From: Hydrogenophaga sp.
Lineage (GTDB): Bacteria; Pseudomonadota; Gammaproteobacteria; Burkholderiales; Burkholderiaceae_C
Direction of reading: 5' to 3'
Length of the DNA stretch: 64,000 nucleotides
NCBI RefSeq assembly: GCF_019264445.1
Contig: NZ_JAHVAB010000081.1
Span: 62,001-126,000 of the forward strand
Part shown: piece by piece, positions 44,215 through 52,536 of the stretch
Position numbering within the stretch: position 1 is the first letter of the stretch
Layout: every line of letters starts with the position of its first letter
Notes under the pieces: model-generated
The model's input: the letters and a program-made list of their open reading frames with translations, nothing else
Database searches by the model: none
Told to the model about the DNA's origin: nothing
Position numbers and translations under genes: made by a program

Positions 44215-45633
44215 TCAGGTGAGTGAGGTGCTCACGCCAGTGTGCGCTGAAACGAAGCGGCTCACCCGGTCTCGCGCATCGCGCACGGCATCCACCAACC
44301 GGGGATGGCTGGCGAGCTCACCCCAGAGTGTCGTGTCGGCGCAGAACGCTTGCACGGGGTCAGCTGCGTCGCAGATGGCGCGGGCGGCGTCGGGTTTCAT
44401 CGCCTGATCCTGGTAGGTGTAGGGGATCTGGCCAGCGTGCCAGCGCTGGAGGTAGGCCAGAAACAGCGCGGGCAGCATGGCCACGCTGTCAATTTTCTCG
44501 CTGCGCGCCAGGCGCTCGCGGATGGTGGGCGCAATGAAGCCCGGAATCTTGCTGAAGCCGTCCATGGCCACGCGCTGGTTGGTGTCGGCGATGGCCGGGT
44601 TGCTGAAGCGGTCGAGCACCACATCGCGGTAGTCGGGCAGGTTGATGGGGCAGGGGTGTTCCGGCGTGTCCAGCACGGGGATCACATCGGAGGTCACGTA
44701 ATCGTAGGCGAAGCGGCGGATCACGGCTTGCTGCGTGCCCTCGTGGATGTACTGCAGACCGATCAGCGTGCCGGCCCATGCAATGCAGGAGTGGGTGGCG
44801 TTGAGCAGGCGAATCTTGGCTTCCTCAAAGGCGTCCACCGAGGCCACCATCTCCACGCCCACGCGTTCCCATTCGGGTCGGCCTGCGATGAAGCGGTCTT
44901 CGATGACCCACTGGATGAAGCTCTCGCCCATGAGGGCGGCTGGGTCGTCCTGGCCGGTGGCCGCCTTGACGCGCTGCACCACGTCGGGTGTGGGGCGGGG
45001 CGTGATGCGGTCCACCATGGCGTTGGGGCTGCTGGTGTTGGCCAACACCCAGTCGGCGAGGCTGGTGTCGCCCAGTGCCTCGATGAATTGCAGCAGGCCG
45101 CTGCGCGAGCGCTCACCGTTGTGGCGCAGGTTGTCGCAGTTCATCAGCGTCACCGGGCCTGCCTGGGTCTGCATGCGCGCGCGCAGCAGCGTGACCAGGC
45201 CACCGTATAGCGTGTGGCCGGCCCCGCCGCTCTTCACGGCAGCCAGATCGGCGCGCAGGTCAGGGAAGCTCGCCCAGTCGAGGTGGTTGTGGGCATCGAG
45301 GTAGTAGCCAGCTTCCGTGACGGTGAAGGAGATGATGCGCGTGGCCGGATCGGCCGCGACGGCCACCAGCGGTGCCAGATCGTCCTGGTACGGCAGCACG
45401 CGCTGGATCGAGGTGATGCGGGTGTAGCTGCGCTCGCCTTGCGGCGTCACGGTCTCCAGCGTGTAGGCGCCGCCTTGCGCCTGCAGCGCGGCGATGGTGT
45501 CCAGCATGTCGGGGCGCAGGTTGCCACCGGCAATGGCCCAACGGGTGTCGCCCAGCTGGCGCAGCTGGTGCACATACACGGCCTGGTGCGCGCGGTGGAA
45601 CGAGCCCAGGCCCAGGTGGAGGATGGTGTTCAT
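44215..45633 (-). CDS. mtlD: Mannitol/D-arabitol dehydrogenase (long-chain polyol dehydrogenase)
   Basis: 472 aa. N-terminal NAD-binding domain begins LHLGLGSFHRAHQAVYVHQL; the middle holds MVDRITPRP and the C-terminal helical domain NATHSCIAWAGTLIGLQYIHE, typical of the zinc-independent mannitol 2-dehydrogenase/DalD family. It oxidises mannitol to fructose or D-arabitol to D-xylulose in the cytoplasm. Start chosen at the ATG 45633 rather than the TTG 9 bp upstream. The adjacent xylulokinase favours a role in arabitol as well as mannitol use. Confidence 0.9.
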   Translation of the reverse strand: MNTILHLGLGSFHRAHQAVYVHQLRQLGDTRWAIAGGNLRPDMLDTIAALQAQGGAYTLETVTPQGERSYTRITSIQRVLPYQDDLAPLVAVAADPATRIISFTVTEAGYYLDAHNHLDWASFPDLRADLAAVKSGGAGHTLYGGLVTLLRARMQTQAGPVTLMNCDNLRHNGERSRSGLLQFIEALGDTSLADWVLANTSSPNAMVDRITPRPTPDVVQRVKAATGQDDPAALMGESFIQWVIEDRFIAGRPEWERVGVEMVASVDAFEEAKIRLLNATHSCIAWAGTLIGLQYIHEGTQQAVIRRFAYDYVTSDVIPVLDTPEHPCPINLPDYRDVVLDRFSNPAIADTNQRVAMDGFSKIPGFIAPTIRERLARSEKIDSVAMLPALFLAYLQRWHAGQIPYTYQDQAMKPDAARAICDAADPVQAFCADTTLWGELASHPRLVDAVRDARDRVSRFVSAHTGVSTSLT

Positions 45634-45674
45634 GGTGAGCAAAGCGTCGCAGGATCGTGAGAAAAAAGGGAGGG

Positions 45675-46409
45675 TCAGAGGTCGAAGTTCGTGGGCATCA
45701 TCACCACGTCGCGGATGGTCATGCCGCGTGGGCGGGTGAGCATGAAGAGCACCACTTCAGCGACTTCGGCCGCGTCGATCAGGCTGCCGCTGGCCTTGGC
45801 TTCGGCCAGCTTTTCCGCCGGCCAGTCAGCCAGCAGCGAGGTGATCACGGGCCCCGGCGAAATGGCGCCCACGCGGATGCCGTGTTTGAACACCTGCCGG
45901 CGCACCGTCTGTACAAAGCAGTCAATGGCCCATTTCGAGGAGGCGTAAACCGGTTCCCAGGGGGTTGGGAAGTGCGCGGCGAGCGAGCTGGTCACGATGA
46001 TGTCGCCGCGGCCGCGCGGGATCATGTGTGCCAGCACGCCGCGCACGTTCTTCATGACCACGTTGACGTTGAGCTGGAGCATGCGGTCGATCGCTTCGTC
46101 GCTGGCGTCCATCAGGTCACCGCCCACGTAAAGCCCGGCGTTGGCGTGAAAAATATCGATCTGACCGGCCAGGCCGAGGATGCGCTCGGGCAGGGAGGCG
46201 CATTGCGCGGGGTCCAGCAGGTCCAGCACCAGCGGCAGGGCGGCGGGGCCCAGTTTTTCGCGGGCTCGGGCCAGGGCTTTGGCGTCGCGGTCGATCAGCA
46301 CGACCTGGGCACCCGCGGCCAGCAGCGCCAGGGCGCTCGCAAAACCGATGCCCGATGCGGCGCCCGTGACGGCGGCCACCTGACCGCTTAAAGGGTGAGC
46401 AGGACTCAT
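45675..46409 (-). CDS. rbtD: Short-chain dehydrogenase, ribitol 2-dehydrogenase-like
   Basis: 244 aa SDR. Cofactor motif TGAASGIGFASALALL, an Asp (LIDRDAKAL) favouring NAD, NAG in IFHANAGLYVGG, active-site Tyr/Lys in EPVYASSKWAID. The segments IFHANAG, WEPVYxxSK, RRQVxxxGxRVG, DWP and the tail MTIRDVVMMPTNFDL recall Klebsiella ribitol dehydrogenase. It would convert ribitol to D-ribulose. The symbol is by resemblance recalled from memory; a sorbitol-type SDR is the alternative. Confidence 0.75.
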   Translation of the reverse strand: MSPAHPLSGQVAAVTGAASGIGFASALALLAAGAQVVLIDRDAKALARAREKLGPAALPLVLDLLDPAQCASLPERILGLAGQIDIFHANAGLYVGGDLMDASDEAIDRMLQLNVNVVMKNVRGVLAHMIPRGRGDIIVTSSLAAHFPTPWEPVYASSKWAIDCFVQTVRRQVFKHGIRVGAISPGPVITSLLADWPAEKLAEAKASGSLIDAAEVAEVVLFMLTRPRGMTIRDVVMMPTNFDL

Positions 46410-46444
46410 GGGATGTCTGGAACGGGTGGGGTTTGGCGTGAGGC

Positions 46445-47488
46445 TCAGGCAGAAGCGCGGGCGACCACGCGACCGGCCTGGTCGAACCAGTGCGCATGTT
46501 GGGTGGCGATGTCGAGCGTGACGGCATCCCCCGCGGTGAGCGCGGTGCGCTCGCTCTGGCGCGCCACCAGCGGTGCGCCTTCGGTGGTTCTCAGGTAGAT
46601 GAGCGTCTCGGCACCGAGCGCTTCAATCAGGTCCACCTGGCCCTTGATCGCGCCTTGCCCAGCCGGGCGCACGACCACGCTCTCCGGGCGCAGCCCGATC
46701 GAGCCCCCCGATGCGCCCACAGGCGCCTGCTGCTGGACCAGCGCGGGCATCTGCTGCAGCGGCGACACGTTCATCTGCGGTGTGCCGATGAACTGCGCGA
46801 CAAACTGGTTGGCCGGGCGGTCGTAGAGCTCCAGCGGTGTGCCCACCTGTTCGATGACGCCATCGCGCAGCACCACCACACGGTCGGCCAGCGTCATGGC
46901 TTCCACCTGGTCGTGCGTCACGTAGATGGTGGTGGCGCCCAGGTCGCGGTGCAGCTTGGCGATCTCCACGCGGGTCTGGCCGCGCAGCGCAGCGTCCAGG
47001 TTGGACAGCGGTTCGTCGAACAGAAACACCTTGGGCGCACGCACGATGGCACGGCCAATGGCCACCCGCTGGCGCTGCCCGCCCGAGAGCTCCTTGGGCG
47101 TGCGCTGCAGGTAGGTCGTGAGGTTGAGGATGTCGGCGGCGCGCTGCACCTTGTCCTGGATGACCTTGGGGTCCACCTTGGCGAGCTTGAGCGCGAAGCT
47201 CATGTTTTCGAACACGCTCATGTGCGGGTAGAGCGCGTAGCTCTGAAACACCATGGCCAGGTCGCGCTTGCTGGAAGGCTGGTGCGTGATGTCGCGGTCT
47301 TCCAGGTGCAGCGTGCCGCCGTCGATGTGCTCCAGCCCGGCGATGAGCCGCAGCAGCGTGGACTTGCCGCAGCCCGAGGGCCCGACGAAGACGATGAATT
47401 CGCCCTGCTGGATGGACAGGTCGATGCCTTTGATGGCGCGGTGATCACCGAAAAACTTCTCGATGCCCTTGAGTTGCAGGTAAGCCAT
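46445..47488 (-). CDS. mtlK: Polyol ABC transporter ATP-binding protein (MalK/MtlK type)
   Basis: 347 aa. Walker A GPSGCGKSTLLR (about 37), signature LSGGQRQRVAIGRA, Walker B VFLFDEPLSNLDA, H-loop TIYVTHDQVEAM, and a C-terminal TOBE/OB regulatory domain (about 240-347; GLRPESVVVRPAG). It powers polyol import. The ATG at 47488 is 20 bp after the second permease; the long track ORF runs back through the permease gene in another frame. Confidence 0.93.
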   Translation of the reverse strand: MAYLQLKGIEKFFGDHRAIKGIDLSIQQGEFIVFVGPSGCGKSTLLRLIAGLEHIDGGTLHLEDRDITHQPSSKRDLAMVFQSYALYPHMSVFENMSFALKLAKVDPKVIQDKVQRAADILNLTTYLQRTPKELSGGQRQRVAIGRAIVRAPKVFLFDEPLSNLDAALRGQTRVEIAKLHRDLGATTIYVTHDQVEAMTLADRVVVLRDGVIEQVGTPLELYDRPANQFVAQFIGTPQMNVSPLQQMPALVQQQAPVGASGGSIGLRPESVVVRPAGQGAIKGQVDLIEALGAETLIYLRTTEGAPLVARQSERTALTAGDAVTLDIATQHAHWFDQAGRVVARASA

Positions 47489-47508
47489 GGTGCGTGTCCT
47501 GAAGAGAT

Positions 47509-48339
47509 TTACTTGACTGCGCCGAAGGTGAGGCCTTGGACCAACTGCTTCTGGCTGAACCAGCCGAACACCACGATGGGCGCAATGGCCATGAGCGAGG
47601 CCGCGGAGAGCTTGGCCCAGAACAGGCCTTCGGGGCTGGAGTAGCTGGCGATCAGCGTGGCCAGCGTGCCGGCTTGCGCCGAGCTGAGGTTCAGGCTCCA
47701 GAAGGCTTCGTTCCAGCTGAGCACCAGGCACAGCAAGCCGGTGGACGCCAGCGTGCCCAGAGACAGCGGCAGCAGCACCTTTGTGGCTTCCTGCCACAGC
47801 GTGGCGCCGTCCATGCGCGCGGCCTCCAGGATCTCGTTGGGTATTTCCTTGAATCCCGAATACAGCATCCACACCATGATGGGCAGGTTGGACAGCGTGA
47901 AGACGATGATGAGACCGAGCTGCGTGTCGAGCAGGTGGCTCTTTTGTGCGAGCACATAGATGGGCACCAGCGCACCCACGGCCGGCATCATCTTGGTGGA
48001 GAGCATCCACATGAGGATGTCCTTGTCGTACTTGCCTTTGAAGAAGGCCATGGCGTAGGCCGCAGGTGCCGCAATGGCCAGCCCGAGCAGGGTGGACACC
48101 ACGCTGGTGACCACCGAGTTCCAGGCGTAGTGCAGGTAATCGCTGCGCTCCTGCACCTCGTGGAAGTTCTCCAGCGTGGGCTTGAAGAACAGCTCGGGCG
48201 GGACCGCAATGGCCTGCAGCTCGGTCTTGAACGCGGTGAGCAGCAGCCAGCCCAGTGGAAAGAACAGCAGCAGCGCCACCGCCCAGGCGGCCACGGTGCG
48301 CACCGCATATGCGGGGGTGAAGGTGGATTCGCGTGCCAT
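47509..48339 (-). CDS. mtlG: Polyol ABC transporter permease (MtlG type)
   Basis: 276 aa, six hydrophobic segments, carbohydrate-uptake (CUT1) permease with the EAA loop EAARMDGATLWQEATKVLLPLSLGTL cut about 185-205. Begins with a short cytoplasmic tail and helix AVRTVAAWAVALLLFFPLGWLLL. Pairs with the permease encoded 10 bp upstream. Confidence 0.92.
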   Translation of the reverse strand: MARESTFTPAYAVRTVAAWAVALLLFFPLGWLLLTAFKTELQAIAVPPELFFKPTLENFHEVQERSDYLHYAWNSVVTSVVSTLLGLAIAAPAAYAMAFFKGKYDKDILMWMLSTKMMPAVGALVPIYVLAQKSHLLDTQLGLIIVFTLSNLPIMVWMLYSGFKEIPNEILEAARMDGATLWQEATKVLLPLSLGTLASTGLLCLVLSWNEAFWSLNLSSAQAGTLATLIASYSSPEGLFWAKLSAASLMAIAPIVVFGWFSQKQLVQGLTFGAVK

Positions 48340-48349
48340 GGTGTGTGCC

Positions 48350-49210
48350 CTATTTGTCGAGGTTCTTGCCGACCATGCGGATCAGGAAGATGGCCGCGAT
48401 GTTGGCCAGCACCACCGCGAACAGCGCGCCGGCCGAGGCGACGCCCGCGTCGAAGTTGAGCAAGGCCTGCTTGAAGATCAGGAAGGCGACGTTGGTGCTC
48501 GCGTCTCCCGGGCCACCCCCGGTGGTGGTGTAGATCTCGGCGAACACACTGAGCAGGAAGATCATTTCGATCATCACGACCACCGCCACCGAGCGGCCCA
48601 GGTGCGGGAGGTAGAGGTAGCGCAGCTGCTGCAGGTAGGTGGCGCCATCCATGCGCGCGGCCTCCAGCTGCTCGCGGTTCATGCTCTGCAGCGAGGTCAT
48701 GAAGATCAGCGTGGCAAACGGCAGCCACTGCCACGACACCATGACGATGACGGAGAAGAGCGGGTGGTCGGTGAGCCAGTCCACGGGAGCGGCTCCGAAG
48801 AAGGTCCACACCTGCGCGAGCACGCCGTAGATGGGGTTCATCATCATGTTCTTCCACAGCAGCGCATTCACCGTGGGCATGACGAAGAAGGGTGAGATCA
48901 GCAGCACGCGCACCAGGCCGCGGCCCGCAAAGGGCTCGTTGATCAGCAGGGCGATGGCCGTGCCGAAGCCCACGGTGATCAGGATCACGCTGCCCAGCAG
49001 GAGCAGGGTGTTGATCACCGCCGTGGTGAACGAGGCATCGGTGACGAAGTACTCGAAGTTCTCCAGGCCGGCAAAGCCGGTCACATCCGGCTGCATGAGG
49101 TTGTAGCGGATGAGGCTGAAGTAGATCGTCATCACCAGCGGCACGATCATCCAGAGGAAGAGCGTGGCCACGGCGGGCGTGAGCAGCAGGCGTGGAAGCA
49201 GGCGGTTCAT
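48350..49210 (-). CDS. mtlF: Polyol ABC transporter permease (MtlF type)
   Basis: 286 aa, six helices, CUT1 permease with the EAA loop EAARMDGATYLQQLRYLYLP (about 185-204). Forms the membrane channel with the second permease. It starts 78 bp after the binding-protein gene, and that gap contains a strong hairpin. Confidence 0.92.
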   Translation of the reverse strand: MNRLLPRLLLTPAVATLFLWMIVPLVMTIYFSLIRYNLMQPDVTGFAGLENFEYFVTDASFTTAVINTLLLLGSVILITVGFGTAIALLINEPFAGRGLVRVLLISPFFVMPTVNALLWKNMMMNPIYGVLAQVWTFFGAAPVDWLTDHPLFSVIVMVSWQWLPFATLIFMTSLQSMNREQLEAARMDGATYLQQLRYLYLPHLGRSVAVVVMIEMIFLLSVFAEIYTTTGGGPGDASTNVAFLIFKQALLNFDAGVASAGALFAVVLANIAAIFLIRMVGKNLDK

Positions 49211-49245
49211 GGTGAGACCCTGGAGAACAGCGGAATGATCGAACG

Positions 49246-49269
49246 CCCTCTCCCCTGTGTGGGAGAGGG
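49246..49269 (-). repeat. REP-like hairpin between binding-protein and permease genes
   Basis: CCCTCTCCC-CTGTGT-GGGAGAGGG: perfect 9-bp stem, 6-nt loop, in the 78-bp gap after the substrate-binding-protein stop. No T-run follows on the minus strand, so an mRNA-stabilising or processing element (as the malE-malF REP) fits better than a terminator. Confidence 0.65.
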
Positions 49270-49288
49270 TTGCGGCGAAGTGCCCCGC

Positions 49289-50596
49289 TTACTTGTAGTA
49301 CCCGGCCTTCTTCATCTCACGCTCGGCCGCCGTCTGGCTCGCCTTCAGCGCCGCGTCCACCGTGGTCTTGCCGGCGAGGGCCGCGCTCATCTGCTGACCC
49401 ACCGCAATGCCGATCGCCTGGAACTCCGGAATGGCGGCGAACTGCACGCCCACATACGGGCTCTTGGGCAAGGTCGAGTCGGTCGGGTTGGCCGAATCGA
49501 TGGCCACCTTCTCGGCGGCCGCAAACCGCGCTGCCTTCTGGAACTCAGGCGAGGCATAGGTGCTCTTGCGCGTGCCGGTGGGCACGTTGGCCCAGCCGTT
49601 GGTCTTGGCGACCAACTGCACGTAGTCCTTGCTGGTCGCCCAGGTGATGAACTTCTGCGCCGCGTCCACCTTTTTCGAACCTGCGGGAATGGCCAGGTTC
49701 CACGACCACAACCAGTTCGCGCCCTTGGGTGTGACGGCGGTGGGGGCTTGTGCAAAGGCCATCTGGTCGGCCACCTTGGACTGCTTGGGGTCGCTCACGA
49801 ACGAGGCGGCAATGGTCGCGTCGATCCACATGCCGCACTTGCCCGAGTTGGTCAGCGCCAGGATCTCGTTGAAGCTGTTGGCCGACGAACCGGGAGGGCC
49901 GTAGTTCTTCAGCAGGTCCACGTAGAAGGTGATCGCGTCTTTCCAGGGCTTGGTGTCGATCTGCGGTTTCCATTGCATGTCGAACCACTGGCCGCCATGG
50001 GTGTTGACCAGCGTGGTCAGGAAGGCCATGTTGTCGCCCCAGCCTGGCTTGCCGCGCAGGCAAATGCCGTACACGCCGTTCTTGGGGTCGTGCATCTTGG
50101 CGGCCAAGTCCTTGATCTGTACCCAGGTCGGGCGCTCGGGCACCTGCACGCCGGCCTTGTCGGCCAGGTCCTTGCGGTACATCAGCATCGAGCTCTCGCC
50201 GTAGAAAGGCGCGGCAAACAGTTTGCCGTCGATCGACAGGCCGCTGCGGATCGCGGGCAGCAGGTCGTCGACGTCGTAGCTGCCGCCGGTCTTGAGTTCC
50301 TGCAGCCAGCCCTTCTTGCCCCAGATCGGCGCTTCGTACATGCCGATGGTCATCACGTCGAACTGGCCGCCCTTGGTGGCGATGTCGGTGGTGACGCGCT
50401 GGCGCAGCACGCCTTCTTCGAGCGTGACCCACTTGAGCTTTATGTCGGGGTTGGCGGTCTCGAAGACTTTGCCGAGTTTCTGCATCTCGATCATGTGGCC
50501 GTTGTTCACGGTGGCGATCACGAGTTCGGTGTTGGCGTGCGCGAAGCCGGCGCCCAGGAGGGCGGCGGCCAGGACAGAAGCGAGGCGGAATTTCAC
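49289..50596 (-). CDS. mtlE: Polyol ABC transporter substrate-binding protein (MtlE/SmoE type)
   Basis: 435 aa with a signal peptide (ASVLAAALLGAGFAHA). Family 1 extracellular solute-binding protein: FDVMTIGMYEAPIWGKKGWLQ, MYRKDLADKAGVQVPERPTW, IPAGSKKVDAAQKFI. It captures a sugar alcohol in the periplasm, by analogy to MtlE/SmoE. The start is GTG at 50596 with GGAGA upstream; it gives a clean signal peptide, unlike the 28-codon longer track ORF. First gene of the polyol operon. Confidence 0.9.
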   Translation of the reverse strand: MKFRLASVLAAALLGAGFAHANTELVIATVNNGHMIEMQKLGKVFETANPDIKLKWVTLEEGVLRQRVTTDIATKGGQFDVMTIGMYEAPIWGKKGWLQELKTGGSYDVDDLLPAIRSGLSIDGKLFAAPFYGESSMLMYRKDLADKAGVQVPERPTWVQIKDLAAKMHDPKNGVYGICLRGKPGWGDNMAFLTTLVNTHGGQWFDMQWKPQIDTKPWKDAITFYVDLLKNYGPPGSSANSFNEILALTNSGKCGMWIDATIAASFVSDPKQSKVADQMAFAQAPTAVTPKGANWLWSWNLAIPAGSKKVDAAQKFITWATSKDYVQLVAKTNGWANVPTGTRKSTYASPEFQKAARFAAAEKVAIDSANPTDSTLPKSPYVGVQFAAIPEFQAIGIAVGQQMSAALAGKTTVDAALKASQTAAEREMKKAGYYK

Positions 50597-50632
50597 GGTG
50601 TGTCTCCTGCGTTTTGGTGGAAAGCCGATGCG

Positions 50633-50651
50633 ACGGTCTCCTGCAGACCGT
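50633..50651. promoter_or_regulatory. Inverted repeat in the polyol operon leader
   Basis: ACGGTCT-CCTGC-AGACCGT, a perfect 7-bp inverted repeat 37 bp before the mtlE-like start. It could fold in the 5' leader or be an operator half; function unknown. Confidence 0.35.
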
Positions 50652-50680
50652 GAAAGGATTCTGGCGACGGCGCCTGGCAA

Positions 50681-50710
50681 GGTTTGTACAGAAATGGGGC
50701 TGTTCCGTAC
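50681..50710 (-). promoter_or_regulatory. Candidate AraC-type direct repeat upstream of the polyol operon
   Basis: On the minus strand GTACGGAAC and GTACAAACC (6 of 9 identical) are spaced exactly 21 bp apart, the period expected for tandem AraC-family half-sites. Weak evidence by sequence alone. Confidence 0.3.
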
Positions 50711-50795
50711 TCTCTTGCATTCATGGGCAGGGATTTACCCTAAGAAGCGCGGGAGAGTTTGCGGCCTGGACCTGACCGACGTGCGCCGATCGGGC

Positions 50796-51887
50796 TCAGG
50801 AGCTGCCGCGAATCAAGGGCTCGAAGCCCAGGTCCACCGAATTCACCGCCGGCGCCTGGCCGCGCATCAGGCCCAGCAGCATCTGCGCGCTGGCCTCGCC
50901 CATGGCGCGGCGCGGCGTGCGCACGGTGGTGAGCGGCGGCAGCATCTGGTCGCTGCCCGAGAGGTCGTTGAAGCCCGCCACCGCGATGCGGCCCGGCACG
51001 TCCACGCCCAGCTTCAGCGCGGTGAGCAAGCCGCCTTGCGCCAGGTCGTCGTTGCAGAAAAACACGGCGTCCACGTCGGGGCGCGTGCGCAGCAGGTCTT
51101 CGAGCAGCTCGCCGCCCAGCCGCATGGACGAAGGCTGCGGGCTCAGCAGCTCCAGCCGTGCGTCGTAAATCCCGTGCTGTCGCAGGCAGCGGCGGTAGCC
51201 CTCGGCGCGCTGCATGGTGCGGGGGTCGAGCTGCGCGGCCACAAAGGCGATGCGCGTGCGCCCGCGCTGCACCAGGTGTCCGGTGATGGCGTGGCCGGCC
51301 TCGATCTGCGAGAAGCCCACGCAATACACGCCGGGCGCTTGTGTGAGCTCCATCAGGTGCACGCAGGGCACGCCGCTGGCCGCAATCAGCTGGCGTGCGG
51401 CCTCGGTGCGGTCAAAGCCGGTGAGCAGCAGCCCGGCGGGGCGGTGCGCCAGGTAGCTGCGCAGCAGCTGTTCTTCTTCGCGCGGTTCGTAGTGCGTCAC
51501 GCCAATCAGCATCTGGTAGCCGTGCGGCAGCAGCGTGCGGTGCACGGCTTCGAGCACGTCGACGAAGAGGGCGTTGGAGAGCAGCGGCACGAGCACCGGT
51601 ACCTGCGTGCTGCGCTGCGAGGCCAGCGCTCGGGCGGCCGGGTCCGGCACATAGCCCAGCTGCTCGGCGGCCCGCTTCACGCGCTCCACCAGCTCGGGCG
51701 CCACGCTGCGCTCGCCGCGCAGCGCGCGCGAGGCCGTGATAGGGCTGACGTCGGCCTCGCGCGCGACGTCGCTCAGGGTGGTGCGGCCGCTGTGGCGGCG
51801 CTTGCGTTCGGTCGGTTCCAAGGGTTTTCCCGGTATTTGAGTCCGTGGCGATGGCGTTAGGATAGCGCTGTCCAACACCTTGGACAC
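50796..51887 (-). CDS. gntR: LacI-family regulator, probable gluconate repressor
   Basis: 363 aa from GTG 51887. A LacI helix-turn-helix (about 36-82; TTLSDVAREADVSPITASRALRGE) and a ribose-binding-like effector domain (about 90-360; VDAVFFCNDDLAQGGLLTALKLG, IAVAGFNDLSGSD). It is divergent from gntK and the second TRAP operon, which suggests gluconate or a related acid as ligand. The start is uncertain: a TTG at 51821 preceded by GGA would keep the operator-like palindrome at 51860 outside the coding region. Symbol by context. Confidence 0.85.
   Translation of the reverse strand: MSKVLDSAILTPSPRTQIPGKPLEPTERKRRHSGRTTLSDVAREADVSPITASRALRGERSVAPELVERVKRAAEQLGYVPDPAARALASQRSTQVPVLVPLLSNALFVDVLEAVHRTLLPHGYQMLIGVTHYEPREEEQLLRSYLAHRPAGLLLTGFDRTEAARQLIAASGVPCVHLMELTQAPGVYCVGFSQIEAGHAITGHLVQRGRTRIAFVAAQLDPRTMQRAEGYRRCLRQHGIYDARLELLSPQPSSMRLGGELLEDLLRTRPDVDAVFFCNDDLAQGGLLTALKLGVDVPGRIAVAGFNDLSGSDQMLPPLTTVRTPRRAMGEASAQMLLGLMRGQAPAVNSVDLGFEPLIRGSS
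51860..51873. promoter_or_regulatory. Candidate LacI-type operator O1
   Basis: GGATAGCGCTGTCC, a near-perfect palindrome (one mismatched pair) centred on GC. The same core occurs before gntK. It overlaps the first codons of the LacI gene if GTG 51887 is the start. A second inverted repeat, GTCCAA-CACC-TTGGAC, overlaps it at 51870-51885. Confidence 0.6.
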
Positions 51888-51987
51888 CCGAATTTACCCT
51901 GAATCGTGGCGCTTGCAGCCGCTCTTCCCGCCACATGGTTTGAAGAGCCGACGGACTTGCAGGTCGCCGCTCTTTTTCAATCTCACG

Positions 51988-52001
51988 GGATAGCGCTACC
52001 C
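51988..52001. promoter_or_regulatory. Candidate LacI-type operator O2
   Basis: GGATAGCGCTACCC shares the 10-nt GGATAGCGCT core with O1 and ends 1 bp before the gntK ATG. The two centres are 128 bp apart, which would permit looping. Bound here, a repressor would sit over the ribosome-binding region. Confidence 0.6.
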
Positions 52002-52002
52002 A

Positions 52003-52536
52003 ATGAATGCACCGCCCGAAAACACCTCCCTCGTCGTCATGGGCGTGGCGGGTTGCGGCAAGTCCAGCCTGGGCCAGCTTTGTGCGCAGGCACTGGGGCT
52101 GCCCCTGCTGGAAGGCGACGACTTCCACTCCGCGAGCAACGTGGCCAAGATGCGCAGCGGCACGCCGCTGAGCGACGACGACCGCGCCGCCTGGCTCGAC
52201 GCGCTGGCCGCCGAGCTGCAGGCGCGCCCGCAGGGCGTGGTGCTGACGTGCTCGGCGCTCAAGCGCCGTTACCGCGACCGCCTGCGCGCTGCCACGCCCG
52301 GCCTGCGCTTTGTGTTCCTGGAGCTCACGCAGGAGCAGGCGCGCGAGCGCGTGGCCGCACGGCCAGCGCACCTGTTCCCGGTGAGCCTGGTGGCGAGTCA
52401 GTTCGCCACCCTCGAGGACCCGAGCAGCGAGCCCGGCGTGTTGCCGCTGAATGCCAGCCAGTCGCTGCAAGACCTCGGCGCGGCCGTGGTGCGCTGGGTG
52501 CGCACCGAAACCCCTTCTCTGGAGACCCGCTCATGA
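52003..52536 (+). CDS. gntK: Gluconokinase
   Basis: 177 aa, the usual length for GntK. P-loop GVAGCGKSSLG (about 14-24), LLEGDDFHSASNVAKMRSGTPLSDDDR, CSALKRRYRD, QFATLEDP. It phosphorylates D-gluconate to 6-phosphogluconate, the Entner-Doudoroff substrate handled by edd/eda later in the window. Its ATGA stop overlaps the DctQ start, coupling kinase and transporter translation. Confidence 0.95.
   Translation: MNAPPENTSLVVMGVAGCGKSSLGQLCAQALGLPLLEGDDFHSASNVAKMRSGTPLSDDDRAAWLDALAAELQARPQGVVLTCSALKRRYRDRLRAATPGLRFVFLELTQEQARERVAARPAHLFPVSLVASQFATLEDPSSEPGVLPLNASQSLQDLGAAVVRWVRTETPSLETRS

Noticed and set aside
50733-51900. ATTTACCCT repeated on both sides of the LacI gene (50733-50741 and 51892-51900)
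   Set aside because: A 9-mer recurring once in 64 kb is not rare enough, and it is not part of any palindrome at the second site.
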